Shown one piece after another: positions 8,616-16,968 of a DNA stretch of 37,162 nucleotides. Below the pieces are notes generated by a model that was not told the origin of the DNA, made no database searches, and was given only the letters and a program-made list of their open reading frames with translations. Both the position numbers and the translations under genes were made by a program. This DNA is from an uncultured Asticcacaulis sp. (GTDB taxonomy: Bacteria; Pseudomonadota; Alphaproteobacteria; Caulobacterales; Caulobacteraceae). Within the stretch, counting starts at the first letter, position 1. Each line of letters begins with the position of its first letter. The stretch is from assembly GCA_946482045.1 (NCBI GenBank), contig CAMLPZ010000004.1, forward strand, positions 1 to 37,162, in the 5' to 3' direction.

Positions 8616-8644
8616 AAAAAAACAGCCTGACCGGAGTCAGGCTG
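8616..8644 (-). terminator. Rho-independent terminator of the receptor gene
   Basis: A 9-bp perfect stem (8623-8631 with 8636-8644, loop CGGA) is followed on the minus strand by seven T (8616-8622). It lies about 100 bp after the receptor stop codon at 8742. Confidence 0.88.
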
Positions 8645-8733
8645 CTGGGAAAGGTCGTCTGGTACCTTGAAAAATGCCAGACCCTTTTGATCCAGGAACA
8701 GGCGTGACGGCCGGAACCGATTGTTCCGGCCGT
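8645..8733 (-). other. Structured 3' untranslated region of the receptor mRNA
   Basis: Reading leftward from the receptor stop: a 10-bp perfect hairpin (8707-8716 with 8724-8733), a second hairpin (8657-8662 with 8677-8682), then ACGACCTTTCC (8648-8658) and the terminator. The order hairpin, CGACCTTTCC, terminator repeats that of the candidate sRNA at 8345-8511. This 3' UTR could therefore yield a stable regulatory RNA. Confidence 0.4.
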
Positions 8734-8741
8734 TTGGACCA

Positions 8742-11700
8742 TTAGAATGTGGCCTTAACGCTGGCGGTAAAGGTCTGACCGTCATAGTCGATCTGACGGA
8801 TCATTCGCTCGTCGCCCTGATACTCCTTACGGAAGGAGTTCGTGAGGTTATAGGCGTCGAGCGCGATGGTCACCCGGTCGTTGACGTTGTATGACGCCGA
8901 GAGGTCCAGTTGACCACGGGCGGCGGCATTACGAGCAAGGCCGTAGGACGTGCCCGAGCCATCGAGGTTGTATTCGGAGCGCCAGTTATAGACGCCACGG
9001 ATGCCGAACTTGGTCGTCTCGTAGAACAGAATCGCATTGTAGGCGTGCTTGGAAATGCCGGGGAACGGCGCTGCCAGGCCACCGGTCTGCTTCGCCTGCG
9101 TGAATGCATAGTTGAACGATCCACCGAAATTCTTCCAGAAGCCCGGCAGGAAATCGAGGTTCTGCTGGATGTTGAACTCTATGCCGCTGACATAGGTCGG
9201 CGCGTCGATATTCTGCTTACCCGACGCGAAGATCCGGTAGGAGTTGGGTATCCCGTTCACAACGTCGTTTGCCGTCGTCGCATTACAATAGGTACCGTTC
9301 CAGGTCAGGGCGCCGTAGCCCCAGTCGCTTCCGTCGGCCGGGCAAAGGATGGCCGGATCGGCAATGTTATCAACGCGGTTGGCAAGCTTCTTCTTGAAGT
9401 AGGCAAGTGAGATCAGGCCATTGGGGCGGTTGTACCACTCCAGGGACAGGTCAAAGTTGTCAGCCGTGTATGGCTTCAACTGACCGCTCGCCAGGTTGAT
9501 GTTCACGTTCGTGATGGTCTGGGTCAGCGTCGAATCGCTGCTGTTCGAGTAAGAATAGCTGCGGATCGGGCTGCTGGATTGCGGATCGGGACGGACATAG
9601 GTCTTGTAGTAGGCAGTGCGGAGCACCAGATTGTCGATCACGTCCACAACCGCGATGGCGGACGGCAGGATGTGGCTGTATTTGTCGCTGTATGTATGCC
9701 AGGCGTAGTCGGATAATGCGCCGACGCCACCATTGCTGGTCGTACGCGCAACACGGTCAAGAGTCGTGACTTCGTAATCTGTCGATTCCGACCGGACACC
9801 GAAATTACCGCGAACCCGACGCCCCAGGACCTCAGTGTCGAACTTAGCCTGGATATAGGCTTCCGCAAGCGTGTTCGTTACTTTGAAGTTGTTGTTCGCG
9901 AAGCCGCCGTCGGCATAGAAGATGTTGAAGCCCAGGTCTGAAAGCCCGCCGTTGTTGTATTGGGTAACGGGGCGAATGGCGTTCAGGAACGGAATGGGAT
10001 CAATCGTGAGCCAATCTGTGTTGATCGGCGCCTTGCCTTCCATGAAGTCATCGACCGAAGGCGCCCGGATCAGCATGGCAGACGTGATGTTCTGCGTCTG
10101 AATGCCATAGGCCATGTTGCGGACGCCGTGTTTCTCGTATTCGTTGCTTTCCGACCGAACACCGGCCTGGATGCTGGTGATCGGGCCGAAATCGACCTGG
10201 CGTTCGACATCGAACTGTACCGAGTTGACTGCCTTTTCAGCGTACTGGTGCGTGCCGCCGACGTGCAGGAGATACTTGCCATCCGAAGTGAAGAGGTTGT
10301 CCGGCTGGTTCGGCGCCCAGTTCCAGTAGCCCGGCTGGAAACCTGCGGTGTTCGCGGCGGCATAGAATGGCATGATGGGCATGACGTTCTGAGGCCCAGG
10401 GGTGACGGACTGGAAGTAGCCGTCCAGTTCGCCAAGGCCGGTGTCCATGATTTCCACCAGGCCGTTGCTGGCGGTGCCGCCCAGGGTCACTGTGCGCAGA
10501 TCCATTTCCGTCTCTTCGGAGTAGTTCGAAGACTTGGTCGCGGCAACCACGCCTGAGAAGCGCCACTTCTCGTCTTTCCATTCACCGTTCAGGAACAGGC
10601 CGTCAGCCGACTGCTTCTGCGAAAACAGACGCGTCGAGGTCTTGGCGTCGAAATTGGTGTTGCGGGTGCGCTGGACGACGGAATAACCGTTGCTCATGAC
10701 GACCGGCGTCGAGAGAGGTTCAACCGTTGCCGTGCCGAACGGATCGTTCAACAGGAAATACTGTACGGTGTCCGGCAGGTCGCGGTCGCTGTGATAGGCT
10801 GTAACCCCGAACTTCAGGTTATCGTTCACCTTCCATTCGGCGCCGGCGGAGGCCGATTGCAGCGTGCCGACGTTCATCCGCGTATACTGGCGCATCAATC
10901 CCAGTGCCCAGATACCGTTCTGTGACAGGCTGCCGACATTGGACGGGGCGGTATAGGGATTGCTGCCGAGCGCCTGGGCCAGGGTATAGGTCGTGGAACT
11001 GGCGGTCGTGCCGTAATAGGCGCCGTAGGCGTCGGCGAACTGCTGCGCCGTCAGCTTGCTCTGAGCCAGTGTCAGGCGGTTGTAACCGTTGTAGCGGAGC
11101 GTATCGCGACGGAAGTTTTCCTTGCGGTAGGCGTAGGTGCCGAACACCGCGAAGTCGGTATTGATGTGCTTGTTGTAGCCGATCGTGTAGGCCGGTGCGC
11201 CCAGCTTGCCGTTCGTATTGTACTCATACGCAACCTTGGCGAAGCCGCCGTCGCGGCGGCCGAGCGCCGGGGCGATCTGCATGTCGATATTGCCCGACAG
11301 GCCGCCCGACTGGGAGTTGGCCATCGGCGACTTCTGGATCGAGAACGCCGTAAAGATGTCCGAGTTGAAGGCGCCCAGCGGCGTGCCGTCGGCGCCGCCG
11401 GTGGTCGTCACGTACGGAGGTTCGGCGAAGGCCTGACCGTTCAGGGTCGTGCGGGCGTAGTAGCCCGGCATGCCGCGCAGGCCGATGGTGGCGTTGCGGC
11501 CTTCGGCTTCGCGGTTGATCTGGATACCTGGAATGCGCTGCAGCGCCTCACCGACGTTCAGGTCGGGAAAGCGGCCGAGGCCGTCCGACGAGATGCCGTC
11601 GCTGATTTCGATATTGGTGCGCTTGGCCTTGACGGCGTCGGCATAGCTTTTCTTGAAGCCCGTAACCACAACGACATCGCTGTCCGCCGTTTGAGCTGCC

Positions 11701-11798
11701 TCTTGCGCGACCGCCGCTTGCGCCGCGCCGGCCAGGATGGTTGCGCCAAGAAGCGCAAGCCTGAACCTCTTCCCGCTGATTTTTGACCTCAGTAACAT
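8742..11798 (-). CDS. TonB-dependent outer-membrane receptor
   Basis: A 1018-residue receptor. It has a signal peptide (residues 1 to about 31, ending near AAVAQ), a TonB box-like DVVVVTGF just after it, and a plug domain (about 60-180) with PDLNVGEALQRIPGIQINREAEGRNATIGLRGM. The rest is a long beta-barrel ending in phenylalanine (ASVKATF), as expected for an outer-membrane protein. It is of the large Xanthomonas/Caulobacter type tied to oligosaccharide uptake. AGGAG lies eight bases upstream of ATG 11798. It follows the GH115 gene on the same strand after 607 bp, so it probably imports glycans handled by that enzyme. Substrate is unknown; a candidate IolR site over an upstream promoter hints at inositol control. 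Confidence 0.93.
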   Translation of the reverse strand: MLLRSKISGKRFRLALLGATILAGAAQAAVAQEAAQTADSDVVVVTGFKKSYADAVKAKRTNIEISDGISSDGLGRFPDLNVGEALQRIPGIQINREAEGRNATIGLRGMPGYYARTTLNGQAFAEPPYVTTTGGADGTPLGAFNSDIFTAFSIQKSPMANSQSGGLSGNIDMQIAPALGRRDGGFAKVAYEYNTNGKLGAPAYTIGYNKHINTDFAVFGTYAYRKENFRRDTLRYNGYNRLTLAQSKLTAQQFADAYGAYYGTTASSTTYTLAQALGSNPYTAPSNVGSLSQNGIWALGLMRQYTRMNVGTLQSASAGAEWKVNDNLKFGVTAYHSDRDLPDTVQYFLLNDPFGTATVEPLSTPVVMSNGYSVVQRTRNTNFDAKTSTRLFSQKQSADGLFLNGEWKDEKWRFSGVVAATKSSNYSEETEMDLRTVTLGGTASNGLVEIMDTGLGELDGYFQSVTPGPQNVMPIMPFYAAANTAGFQPGYWNWAPNQPDNLFTSDGKYLLHVGGTHQYAEKAVNSVQFDVERQVDFGPITSIQAGVRSESNEYEKHGVRNMAYGIQTQNITSAMLIRAPSVDDFMEGKAPINTDWLTIDPIPFLNAIRPVTQYNNGGLSDLGFNIFYADGGFANNNFKVTNTLAEAYIQAKFDTEVLGRRVRGNFGVRSESTDYEVTTLDRVARTTSNGGVGALSDYAWHTYSDKYSHILPSAIAVVDVIDNLVLRTAYYKTYVRPDPQSSSPIRSYSYSNSSDSTLTQTITNVNINLASGQLKPYTADNFDLSLEWYNRPNGLISLAYFKKKLANRVDNIADPAILCPADGSDWGYGALTWNGTYCNATTANDVVNGIPNSYRIFASGKQNIDAPTYVSGIEFNIQQNLDFLPGFWKNFGGSFNYAFTQAKQTGGLAAPFPGISKHAYNAILFYETTKFGIRGVYNWRSEYNLDGSGTSYGLARNAAARGQLDLSASYNVNDRVTIALDAYNLTNSFRKEYQGDERMIRQIDYDGQTFTASVKATF

Positions 11799-11879
11799 TG
11801 TTTTCTCCTGTAATTTGTCCCGGCAGGATGTATTTGCCTACTGAAAGCCGTTATCCCTCCCGAAGTTCACAGATGAAAT

Positions 11880-11895
11880 AATTGGCCGACCAATT
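11880..11895. promoter_or_regulatory. Palindrome AATTGG-CCGA-CCAATT, possible GntR/FadR-type operator
   Basis: Perfect 6-bp arms around four bases, about 80 bp before the receptor start. A near copy (AATTGG-TCGA-ACAATT) lies at 16927-16942 before ibpA. TTGGT/ACCAA-centred palindromes are typical of GntR/FadR-type regulators, including hexuronate regulators; the binding protein is not in the window. Confidence 0.4.
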
Positions 11896-12077
11896 TTTAG
11901 TGCGATGCGCCCACGTTCAGGACAGGGCATGTGGCGGCCCTGACCCGACGTCGTACTAGGCGCTTCGACCTTTCCCTGAAACTTTGCGGAAGAACATACT
12001 GGCCCCTGATTTCAGAACGGATGTCCTGTTGTTTTGGTCGCAGAGCCGGAGTTGATCCGGCCCCTGACGACAGATAG

Positions 12078-12110
12078 ACAGTAGAAGCCAGTATGTGAAA
12101 TGTCAATTCC
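12078..12110 (-). promoter_or_regulatory. Candidate receptor promoter overlapped by IolR-type site
   Basis: On the minus strand a perfect TTGACA (12101-12106) is 17 bp from TACTGT (12078-12083), about 280 bp before the receptor start. The -35 is embedded in GGAA-TTGACA-TTTC (12097-12110), one base from GGAA-N6-TTCC, so a bound IolR would mask it. The long leader is a weakness. Confidence 0.45.
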
Positions 12111-12188
12111 ATGGCATATATAGCATGATATTTTCATTTCAAAAAATAATTTGAAAAGGTGCATTGTCGAATTGCCAGGGGCACGGCA

Positions 12189-12230
12189 TGCAAACGTTAA
12201 CAGTATGATTTATATGGTAAAAGTATTATA
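12189..12230 (-). promoter_or_regulatory. LacI-type operator downstream of a TATAAT
   Basis: TGCAAACGTTAACA (12189-12202) is a near-palindrome with the central AACGTT shape of LacI/GalR operators. It lies about 20 bases downstream of a perfect minus-strand TATAAT (12225-12230), a classical repressor position. No convincing -35 is seen, and no LacI-family gene is in the window. Confidence 0.35.
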
Positions 12231-12405
12231 TCGATCCAGTCGTTTTGCGCCTTCTTCGCAGTGCATTTCGAAGAATTATGTTACCAAATCACAACAGTTC
12301 AGGCCAATTTCGCCAAAAAAGTCCGCGTTTCGGCGGGTTTTGCCGGCATGCCGAGAATTCTGCCAAAAGTGGTAAGGCCTCTTGGGGGTTTCAAACCAGG
12401 GCGGT

Positions 12406-15231
12406 CTATGGGGAGGGCGTTTGCAAGACGTAAGGACCATAGTGGGCCGGGGCCCGATCGAGATTGATCTCGATCCGGTCCAGCATGGCGCCTGGGTCCA
12501 GCGGATAGACCTTGAGCTGGTGCTTGCCGGAAGACAGGTGTTTCAGCGGTATAGCCGCGACCGCCGTATTCGTCAGGACATTGTTCCGCCACACGTCGCT
12601 CCGCCCCAGGGTTGCAAGGTCAACGATCTGTAGCGGCATGGCGTCGAGCTGTATGGCCATGCGCACGCTCTTGTCCGGGCTTAAGGCGTGGGTCGGAATC
12701 GCAATGATCCGCATGACCGCGCCGACGTCGGTCGAAGTGGCGAAGTCATAGACCGCCGGGTCCGGCAGCGCTCCGGCATTAGCTTGCGTGGATGGAAGAT
12801 CCAGGCGGGCGCGAAGCGCGGCTCCCATACTTCCCAGTCCAGCTATGGTTTGCCAGTCTTTCCCCGTCGTGCCCGTTGTGGCGGGGATGGTGACGACCCG
12901 GTTGTTCTCCGTGGGCATGCCTGCGGGCAAGGCCGGCAGCACGCGGACATGGATGGGCAGGACCGTATCGCCGCATTGCACGGGAACGGTATAATCGCCG
13001 GCCTTGGCCGTGCCGTCGTACACCAGGGTCAGCCGGGCTTCATACCGGTTGGCGGCGTCCAGCCGGCCGGAGGTTTCCGACAGGGTAAATCCGGGGACGT
13101 TCTGGCGGGTTTCCCACGCCAGGGGCTGGGGCCGGTGCGTATAGAGGGTGACCGGACGGCTTTGCGCCTGTCCGGCAACGAAGGGCAGCGTATTGTTGTC
13201 GTTGAACCATTGGCCGCTGACGGCGAGTTCGCACCCGTCCTTTGCGGATTGCGACCATTGCGGCCACACGGGCTGGTCGAAGACCGGCAAACGGCGAGGC
13301 GCCATGTCCATCATCTCGCGCCACTTACCGCCGGCCAGGGCGTTGTAGGTGGCGGTGTCCTCGACAAGAGTTTGATGCGCGCTTTTGGCCTCATCGACAT
13401 ACAGGTTCGCGCTGGCGCGGTCCTGTCCGGCATAAAGATCGGCCAGGTCGAGTTTTAGAATGCGCTGGTTGAGAGCCGAGCTTGCGCGAACGGGATAGAG
13501 GACCAGTTCGAAAAAGGCATCCTTGCGCGCTTCGGGCATTTGCGCCGCAAGCGCCTCGGCGCGCGCCGTCAGTCGTTCGTAGGCGGCGATGCGCGTTTGG
13601 GCCTCCTCGCCGTCTCCGCGGACGAAGTCGCTGTGCCGGTTCTGGGTCACCCACTCGGTCTGCCCGAAGCCCATGAACTCCGGCTTCCGTTCGAAGGCCA
13701 GATCATAATAGTCCATCATGATATCGGCGATGTCCCCGGCATGCGAGGGACCGAAAACATCCGCCATGAAGGCGGCGAGGTGCGCCTTGGGGTCTTCCCT
13801 GAAGCGGTCGGCATCGAACGCCAGGTCGAGGAAATACTGGGTCAGGTATTCGATCGGCTTGATGTCGCCGACATTGGCGATCCACATCCGGCGCGCATTC
13901 AGGTCCCAGGCGCGGCCCATCTGTTCGTGGATGAGGTAGGGATGAGTGGTGCCCAGCCACAGATAGTCATGCGGCCGGCCCCAGTAGGACAGGTGATAGT
14001 AGACACCAGATCCGCCGGGCCGTTTCATCTCGTCCGGTGTGCTGAAGCGGCGGATGTAGCCGTAATTGTCGTCGGCCCACATCAGTGTGACGTCTTCGGG
14101 AATGCGCAGGCCGGCGTCATAGGCTTCCTGAAGCTCGTGGTAAGCGACATAGACCTGCGGGATATTTTCCACAGGTCTCATATAGGTGGTGCCCAGGATC
14201 TCGCGTTGCAGCCCGATGACATTCTGCAGGATGGCCTGGCGCTCGGCCATGGTGCTGGCGCCCTGCATCGGTCCGTCGTGAATGCCCCTCAGGCCGACGG
14301 TATATATGTTTTCAAACGCCTTGCCTTGGCCAACCCGCTGCCGCCAGTAATCGAGGATCGCCGTCCTGTTCTTTGTAAAGTCGAAAGCACCCCGGCTATG
14401 CTCGTCCCATTCGCGCAGATTGTTGCGCATCATGGGTTCGGCGTGCGAAGTGCCGACCACGACGGCGTAGTCGTCGGCGACGACGGGGTTTTCCTTGATG
14501 CCGTAGAAGGGCGTGGAAATGGTGTGCATCGCCGGCCAGACGGTGTTGGCCTTCAGGCGCCACATCAGCTCATAGACCTTGGCGTAGGTTTTGGGTCCGA
14601 TATTGCCGGTTTTCGGATCATAGGTCTTGGCGGCCCAGGGCACGAGCCCCCAGTCCTCGTCGTTCAGGAATATCCCGCGATACTGCACCGATGGCGCCTT
14701 TGAGGTCAGGGGCGCGTCGCTAAGCGCCAGGCGGTCTTGCCGGGCGGGCGTGACGTCGGCCCACCATTCCCAGGGGGATACGCCCAGTTGCCGTGACAGG
14801 TCGATGGCGCCATAGACCGCGCCGCGCCGGTCGGAGCCCGCGATGACGACATAGGTCTTGCCCTTGTCGCGCACGACGAAGCGGCGATAGACCTCCCATT
14901 GGCCCGCCAGGCCGGAAAGGTCTTCGTCGGCCGTCCGGGCCAGCTTCTGGACAAGCGGGGCTGAGTGCAGGCCAATGACGACGCAGGTGTTCCGGCAGTC
15001 GGCTTCGCGGCGTGAAGCGGTCGATGCCTGGCCGCTGAGGGTCGTCAGGTCCTTCGCCAGCAGCTCCGCCGCCAGCCTTGTGGTGCGGCCGGCGCCCTTG
15101 GAATCATAGATGACGTTGGCGACGTTCGCGCCGTCGAAAAGCAAGGTGTCCGCCGCCTGCGCACCTGCCGGCGCAAGCACCAGACAGGCGCCAATCATGC
15201 CGCCAAGTGCGGTTGTGGTGCGTCTTTTCAT
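12406..15231 (-). CDS. GH115 alpha-glucuronidase, exported
   Basis: A 941-residue protein with a signal peptide (MKRRTTTALGGMIGACLVLAPAG, cleavage near AQA-A) followed by the full GH115 architecture. Family landmarks include YRGIFLNDEDWGLVPWAA, GTSHAEPMMRNN, LMWADDNYGYIRRFS and GVYYHLSYWGRPHDYLWLG, and the length matches the family. Characterised members remove (4-O-methyl-)glucuronic acid from internal or terminal residues of glucuronoxylan, probably in the periplasm here. It is divergent from mmsA across a 141-bp promoter region carrying an IolR-type site, and upstream of the receptor on the same strand. The ribosome site is weak (GGATAACAGG immediately before ATG). The substrate could be xylan, arabinogalactan or another glucuronoside; sequence alone does not decide. 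Confidence 0.93.
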   Translation of the reverse strand: MKRRTTTALGGMIGACLVLAPAGAQAADTLLFDGANVANVIYDSKGAGRTTRLAAELLAKDLTTLSGQASTASRREADCRNTCVVIGLHSAPLVQKLARTADEDLSGLAGQWEVYRRFVVRDKGKTYVVIAGSDRRGAVYGAIDLSRQLGVSPWEWWADVTPARQDRLALSDAPLTSKAPSVQYRGIFLNDEDWGLVPWAAKTYDPKTGNIGPKTYAKVYELMWRLKANTVWPAMHTISTPFYGIKENPVVADDYAVVVGTSHAEPMMRNNLREWDEHSRGAFDFTKNRTAILDYWRQRVGQGKAFENIYTVGLRGIHDGPMQGASTMAERQAILQNVIGLQREILGTTYMRPVENIPQVYVAYHELQEAYDAGLRIPEDVTLMWADDNYGYIRRFSTPDEMKRPGGSGVYYHLSYWGRPHDYLWLGTTHPYLIHEQMGRAWDLNARRMWIANVGDIKPIEYLTQYFLDLAFDADRFREDPKAHLAAFMADVFGPSHAGDIADIMMDYYDLAFERKPEFMGFGQTEWVTQNRHSDFVRGDGEEAQTRIAAYERLTARAEALAAQMPEARKDAFFELVLYPVRASSALNQRILKLDLADLYAGQDRASANLYVDEAKSAHQTLVEDTATYNALAGGKWREMMDMAPRRLPVFDQPVWPQWSQSAKDGCELAVSGQWFNDNNTLPFVAGQAQSRPVTLYTHRPQPLAWETRQNVPGFTLSETSGRLDAANRYEARLTLVYDGTAKAGDYTVPVQCGDTVLPIHVRVLPALPAGMPTENNRVVTIPATTGTTGKDWQTIAGLGSMGAALRARLDLPSTQANAGALPDPAVYDFATSTDVGAVMRIIAIPTHALSPDKSVRMAIQLDAMPLQIVDLATLGRSDVWRNNVLTNTAVAAIPLKHLSSGKHQLKVYPLDPGAMLDRIEINLDRAPAHYGPYVLQTPSP

Positions 15232-15296
15232 CCTGTTATCCCTGTACTGCCCCGGCTTCCAGTCATTCTAACGCGCAGTTTGGCCGCCTCAATGGG

Positions 15297-15351
15297 TTGG
15301 TCAGATATAAAACAATTATTGCAAATGGCAATATTATGAAATAATCATTCC
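15297..15351. promoter_or_regulatory. Divergent mmsA/GH115 promoter region with IolR-type site
   Basis: GAAA-TAATCA-TTCC (15338-15351), one base from GGAA-N6-TTCC, lies 21 bp before the mmsA ATG. It also lies just upstream of a minus-strand TTGCCA (15326-15331) and TATATC (15304-15309), spaced by 16 bp, which would start GH115 near 15297. A TTGGTC half-site (15297-15302) falls at that start. An inverted repeat TATTGC-AAATG-GCAATA is centred near 15325. Confidence 0.45.
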
Positions 15352-15372
15352 GAAAATAGAACGGGGATTCCG

Positions 15373-16872
15373 ATGCGCCAGATTGCACATTTCATCGACG
15401 GTCGACGGCAATCCGTGGATGGCGCACGGCTCGGAAACGTCTTCGATCCCAATACAGGTCTGATGCAGGCCCAGGTCCAGCTCGGCGAAGCCTCCGTCGT
15501 GGCCGCGGCGGTCGCTTCGGCGCGTAAGGCCCAGCCGGGATGGGCGGCGATCAACCCGCAGCGGCGCGCGCGGGTGCTGTTCGAATTCAAGCGCCTGCTG
15601 GAACGGGACATGGAGCCGTTGGCGCACTTGCTGGCGTCGGAGCACGGCAAGGTGATTTCGGACGCGAAGGGCGACATCCAGCGCGGCCTCGAGGTCGTCG
15701 AGTTCGCCTGCGGTATCCCGCACCTTATCAAGGGCGAATACACCGAAGGCGCGGGTCCTGGCATTGACGTTTATTCTATGCGCCAGCCCTTGGGCGTGGT
15801 GGCCGGTATCACGCCGTTCAACTTCCCCGCCATGATCCCGCTGTGGATGCTGGCCCCGGCGCTGGCGTGCGGAAACGCCTTCATTCTTAAGCCTTCCGAG
15901 CGCGACCCCAGTGTGCCGGTGCGCCTGGCCGAGTTGCTGATGGAGGCCGGTCTGCCGGAGGGCGTATTGAATGTGGTCCAGGGCGACAAGGTGGCGGTCG
16001 ACGCCATCCTTGACCATCCCGACATCCGGGCCGTCAGCTTCGTCGGCTCGTCGGATATCGCGCAGTACGTATACCAGAAGGGCGCGGCCTCGGGTAAGCG
16101 CATGCAATGCATGGGCGGCGCCAAGAACCATGGGATTGTTTTGCCGGACGCGGATCTCGACCAGGCCGTAGCGGACATCATGGGCGCGGCCTACGGGTCA
16201 GCGGGCGAACGCTGCATGGCCCTGCCTGTCGTCGTTCCGGTAGGCATCAAGACCGCCGAAGCCCTGCGTTCACGGCTGGTCGCCGCCGCCGAGGCGCTGC
16301 GCGTCGGCGTATCCACCGACGCCGAAGCGCATTACGGCCCGGTCGTCTCGGCGGCGCACAAGGCGCGCATCGAGGACTATATCCAGATGGGCGTCGACGA
16401 AGGCGCGGAGCTGGTGCTGGATGGCCGGGGCTTCAGCCTGCAAGGGTCCGAAGACGGCTATTTCCTGGGGCCGACGCTCTTCGATCACGTCAAGCCGCAC
16501 ATGAAGTCCTATCAGGACGAGATATTTGGCCCGGTGCTGCAGATGGTTCGGGCGCAGACCCTGGACGAGGCTATTCAGTTGCCGAGCCAGCACGCCTACG
16601 GCAACGGCGTCGCCATCTTCACGCGTAATGGCGAGGCGGCGCGCGATTTCGCCAGCCGGGTCGAGGTGGGGATGGTCGGCATCAATGTGCCCATCCCGGT
16701 GCCGGTTGCCTATCATAGTTTCGGCGGGTGGAAGCGTTCGGGCTTTGGTGACCTGAACCAGTACGGCATGGACGGCGTGCGCTTTTATACACGGGTCAAG
16801 ACGGTCACGCAGAAGTGGCCGCGTGGCGACGTCGTTAGCGACCAGAGCTTTGTTATTCCGACCATGGCCTGA
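15373..16872 (+). CDS. mmsA: Methylmalonate/malonate-semialdehyde dehydrogenase (CoA-acylating)
   Basis: Aldehyde dehydrogenase of 499 residues, the MmsA/IolA type that turns malonate semialdehyde into acetyl-CoA, CO2 and NADH, the last step of inositol breakdown. The catalytic Cys281 is in GSAGERCMALPVVV, and FNFPAMIPLWMLAPALACGN, GGAKNHGIVLPDAD and EIFGPVLQMVRA are conserved landmarks. It also serves valine catabolism in many bacteria, but here it stands between an IolR-type site and the inositol transporter operon. GGGGA lies about six bases before ATG 15373. Followed after 96 bp by ibpA, which has its own promoter. Confidence 0.93.
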   Translation: MRQIAHFIDGRRQSVDGARLGNVFDPNTGLMQAQVQLGEASVVAAAVASARKAQPGWAAINPQRRARVLFEFKRLLERDMEPLAHLLASEHGKVISDAKGDIQRGLEVVEFACGIPHLIKGEYTEGAGPGIDVYSMRQPLGVVAGITPFNFPAMIPLWMLAPALACGNAFILKPSERDPSVPVRLAELLMEAGLPEGVLNVVQGDKVAVDAILDHPDIRAVSFVGSSDIAQYVYQKGAASGKRMQCMGGAKNHGIVLPDADLDQAVADIMGAAYGSAGERCMALPVVVPVGIKTAEALRSRLVAAAEALRVGVSTDAEAHYGPVVSAAHKARIEDYIQMGVDEGAELVLDGRGFSLQGSEDGYFLGPTLFDHVKPHMKSYQDEIFGPVLQMVRAQTLDEAIQLPSQHAYGNGVAIFTRNGEAARDFASRVEVGMVGINVPIPVPVAYHSFGGWKRSGFGDLNQYGMDGVRFYTRVKTVTQKWPRGDVVSDQSFVIPTMA

Positions 16873-16887
16873 TCGCCACCGGCAAGA

Positions 16888-16917
16888 TTGACTTGGAATA
16901 AAAATTCCAATTATATG
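16888..16917 (+). promoter_or_regulatory. ibpA promoter with perfect IolR-type palindrome in the spacer
   Basis: TTGACT (16888-16893) and TTATAT (16911-16916; TATATG one base on) are 17 bp apart. The spacer holds an exact GGAA-TAAAAA-TTCC (16895-16908) extended to 7-bp arms, TTGGAAT and ATTCCAA (16893-16910). It is the only exact match among the sites described here and fits direct repression of RNA polymerase binding. Confidence 0.7.
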
Positions 16918-16926
16918 AAATCTAAC

Positions 16927-16942
16927 AATTGGTCGAACAATT
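16927..16942. promoter_or_regulatory. Second copy of the TTGG palindrome before ibpA
   Basis: AATTGG-TCGA-ACAATT differs by two bases from the palindrome at 11880-11895 and shares the flanking T-run. It lies in the expected early transcribed region of ibpA, 26 bp before the start codon, so a bound protein could act as a roadblock. Confidence 0.35.
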
Positions 16943-16968
16943 TTTAAGTTTGTCCTCCGGAGGGTAAA

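Larger units (their letters stand above)
8306..8741. other. 436-bp convergent gap between iolB and the receptor gene
   Basis: No protein-coding gene is supported. The gap holds two minus-strand intrinsic terminators, a candidate small RNA, the hairpin-rich 3' end of the receptor transcript, and an AT-rich stretch (8540-8605). A GGAAAGGTCGT 11-mer occurs twice (8403-8413, 8648-8658), each next to one of the terminators. A 97-codon minus frame (8235-8528) runs through the left terminator into iolB and is not credible. Confidence 0.7.
11799..12405. other. 607-bp non-coding leader between GH115 and the receptor
   Basis: No gene is supported; the short frames here lack ribosome sites and family resemblance. 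On the minus strand it carries candidate promoters near 12225 and 12078-12106, an IolR-type site, a LacI-type palindrome and a TTGG palindrome (listed separately). A weak hairpin followed by six T (12315-12336) may end GH115 transcription. An AT-rich inverted repeat (12137-12143 with 12150-12156) has no assigned role. Confidence 0.7.

Noticed and set aside
12151..12405. Several 60-85-codon plus-strand frames after the GH115 gene end
   Set aside because: They overlap each other in different frames, lack ribosome sites and show no recognisable protein features.
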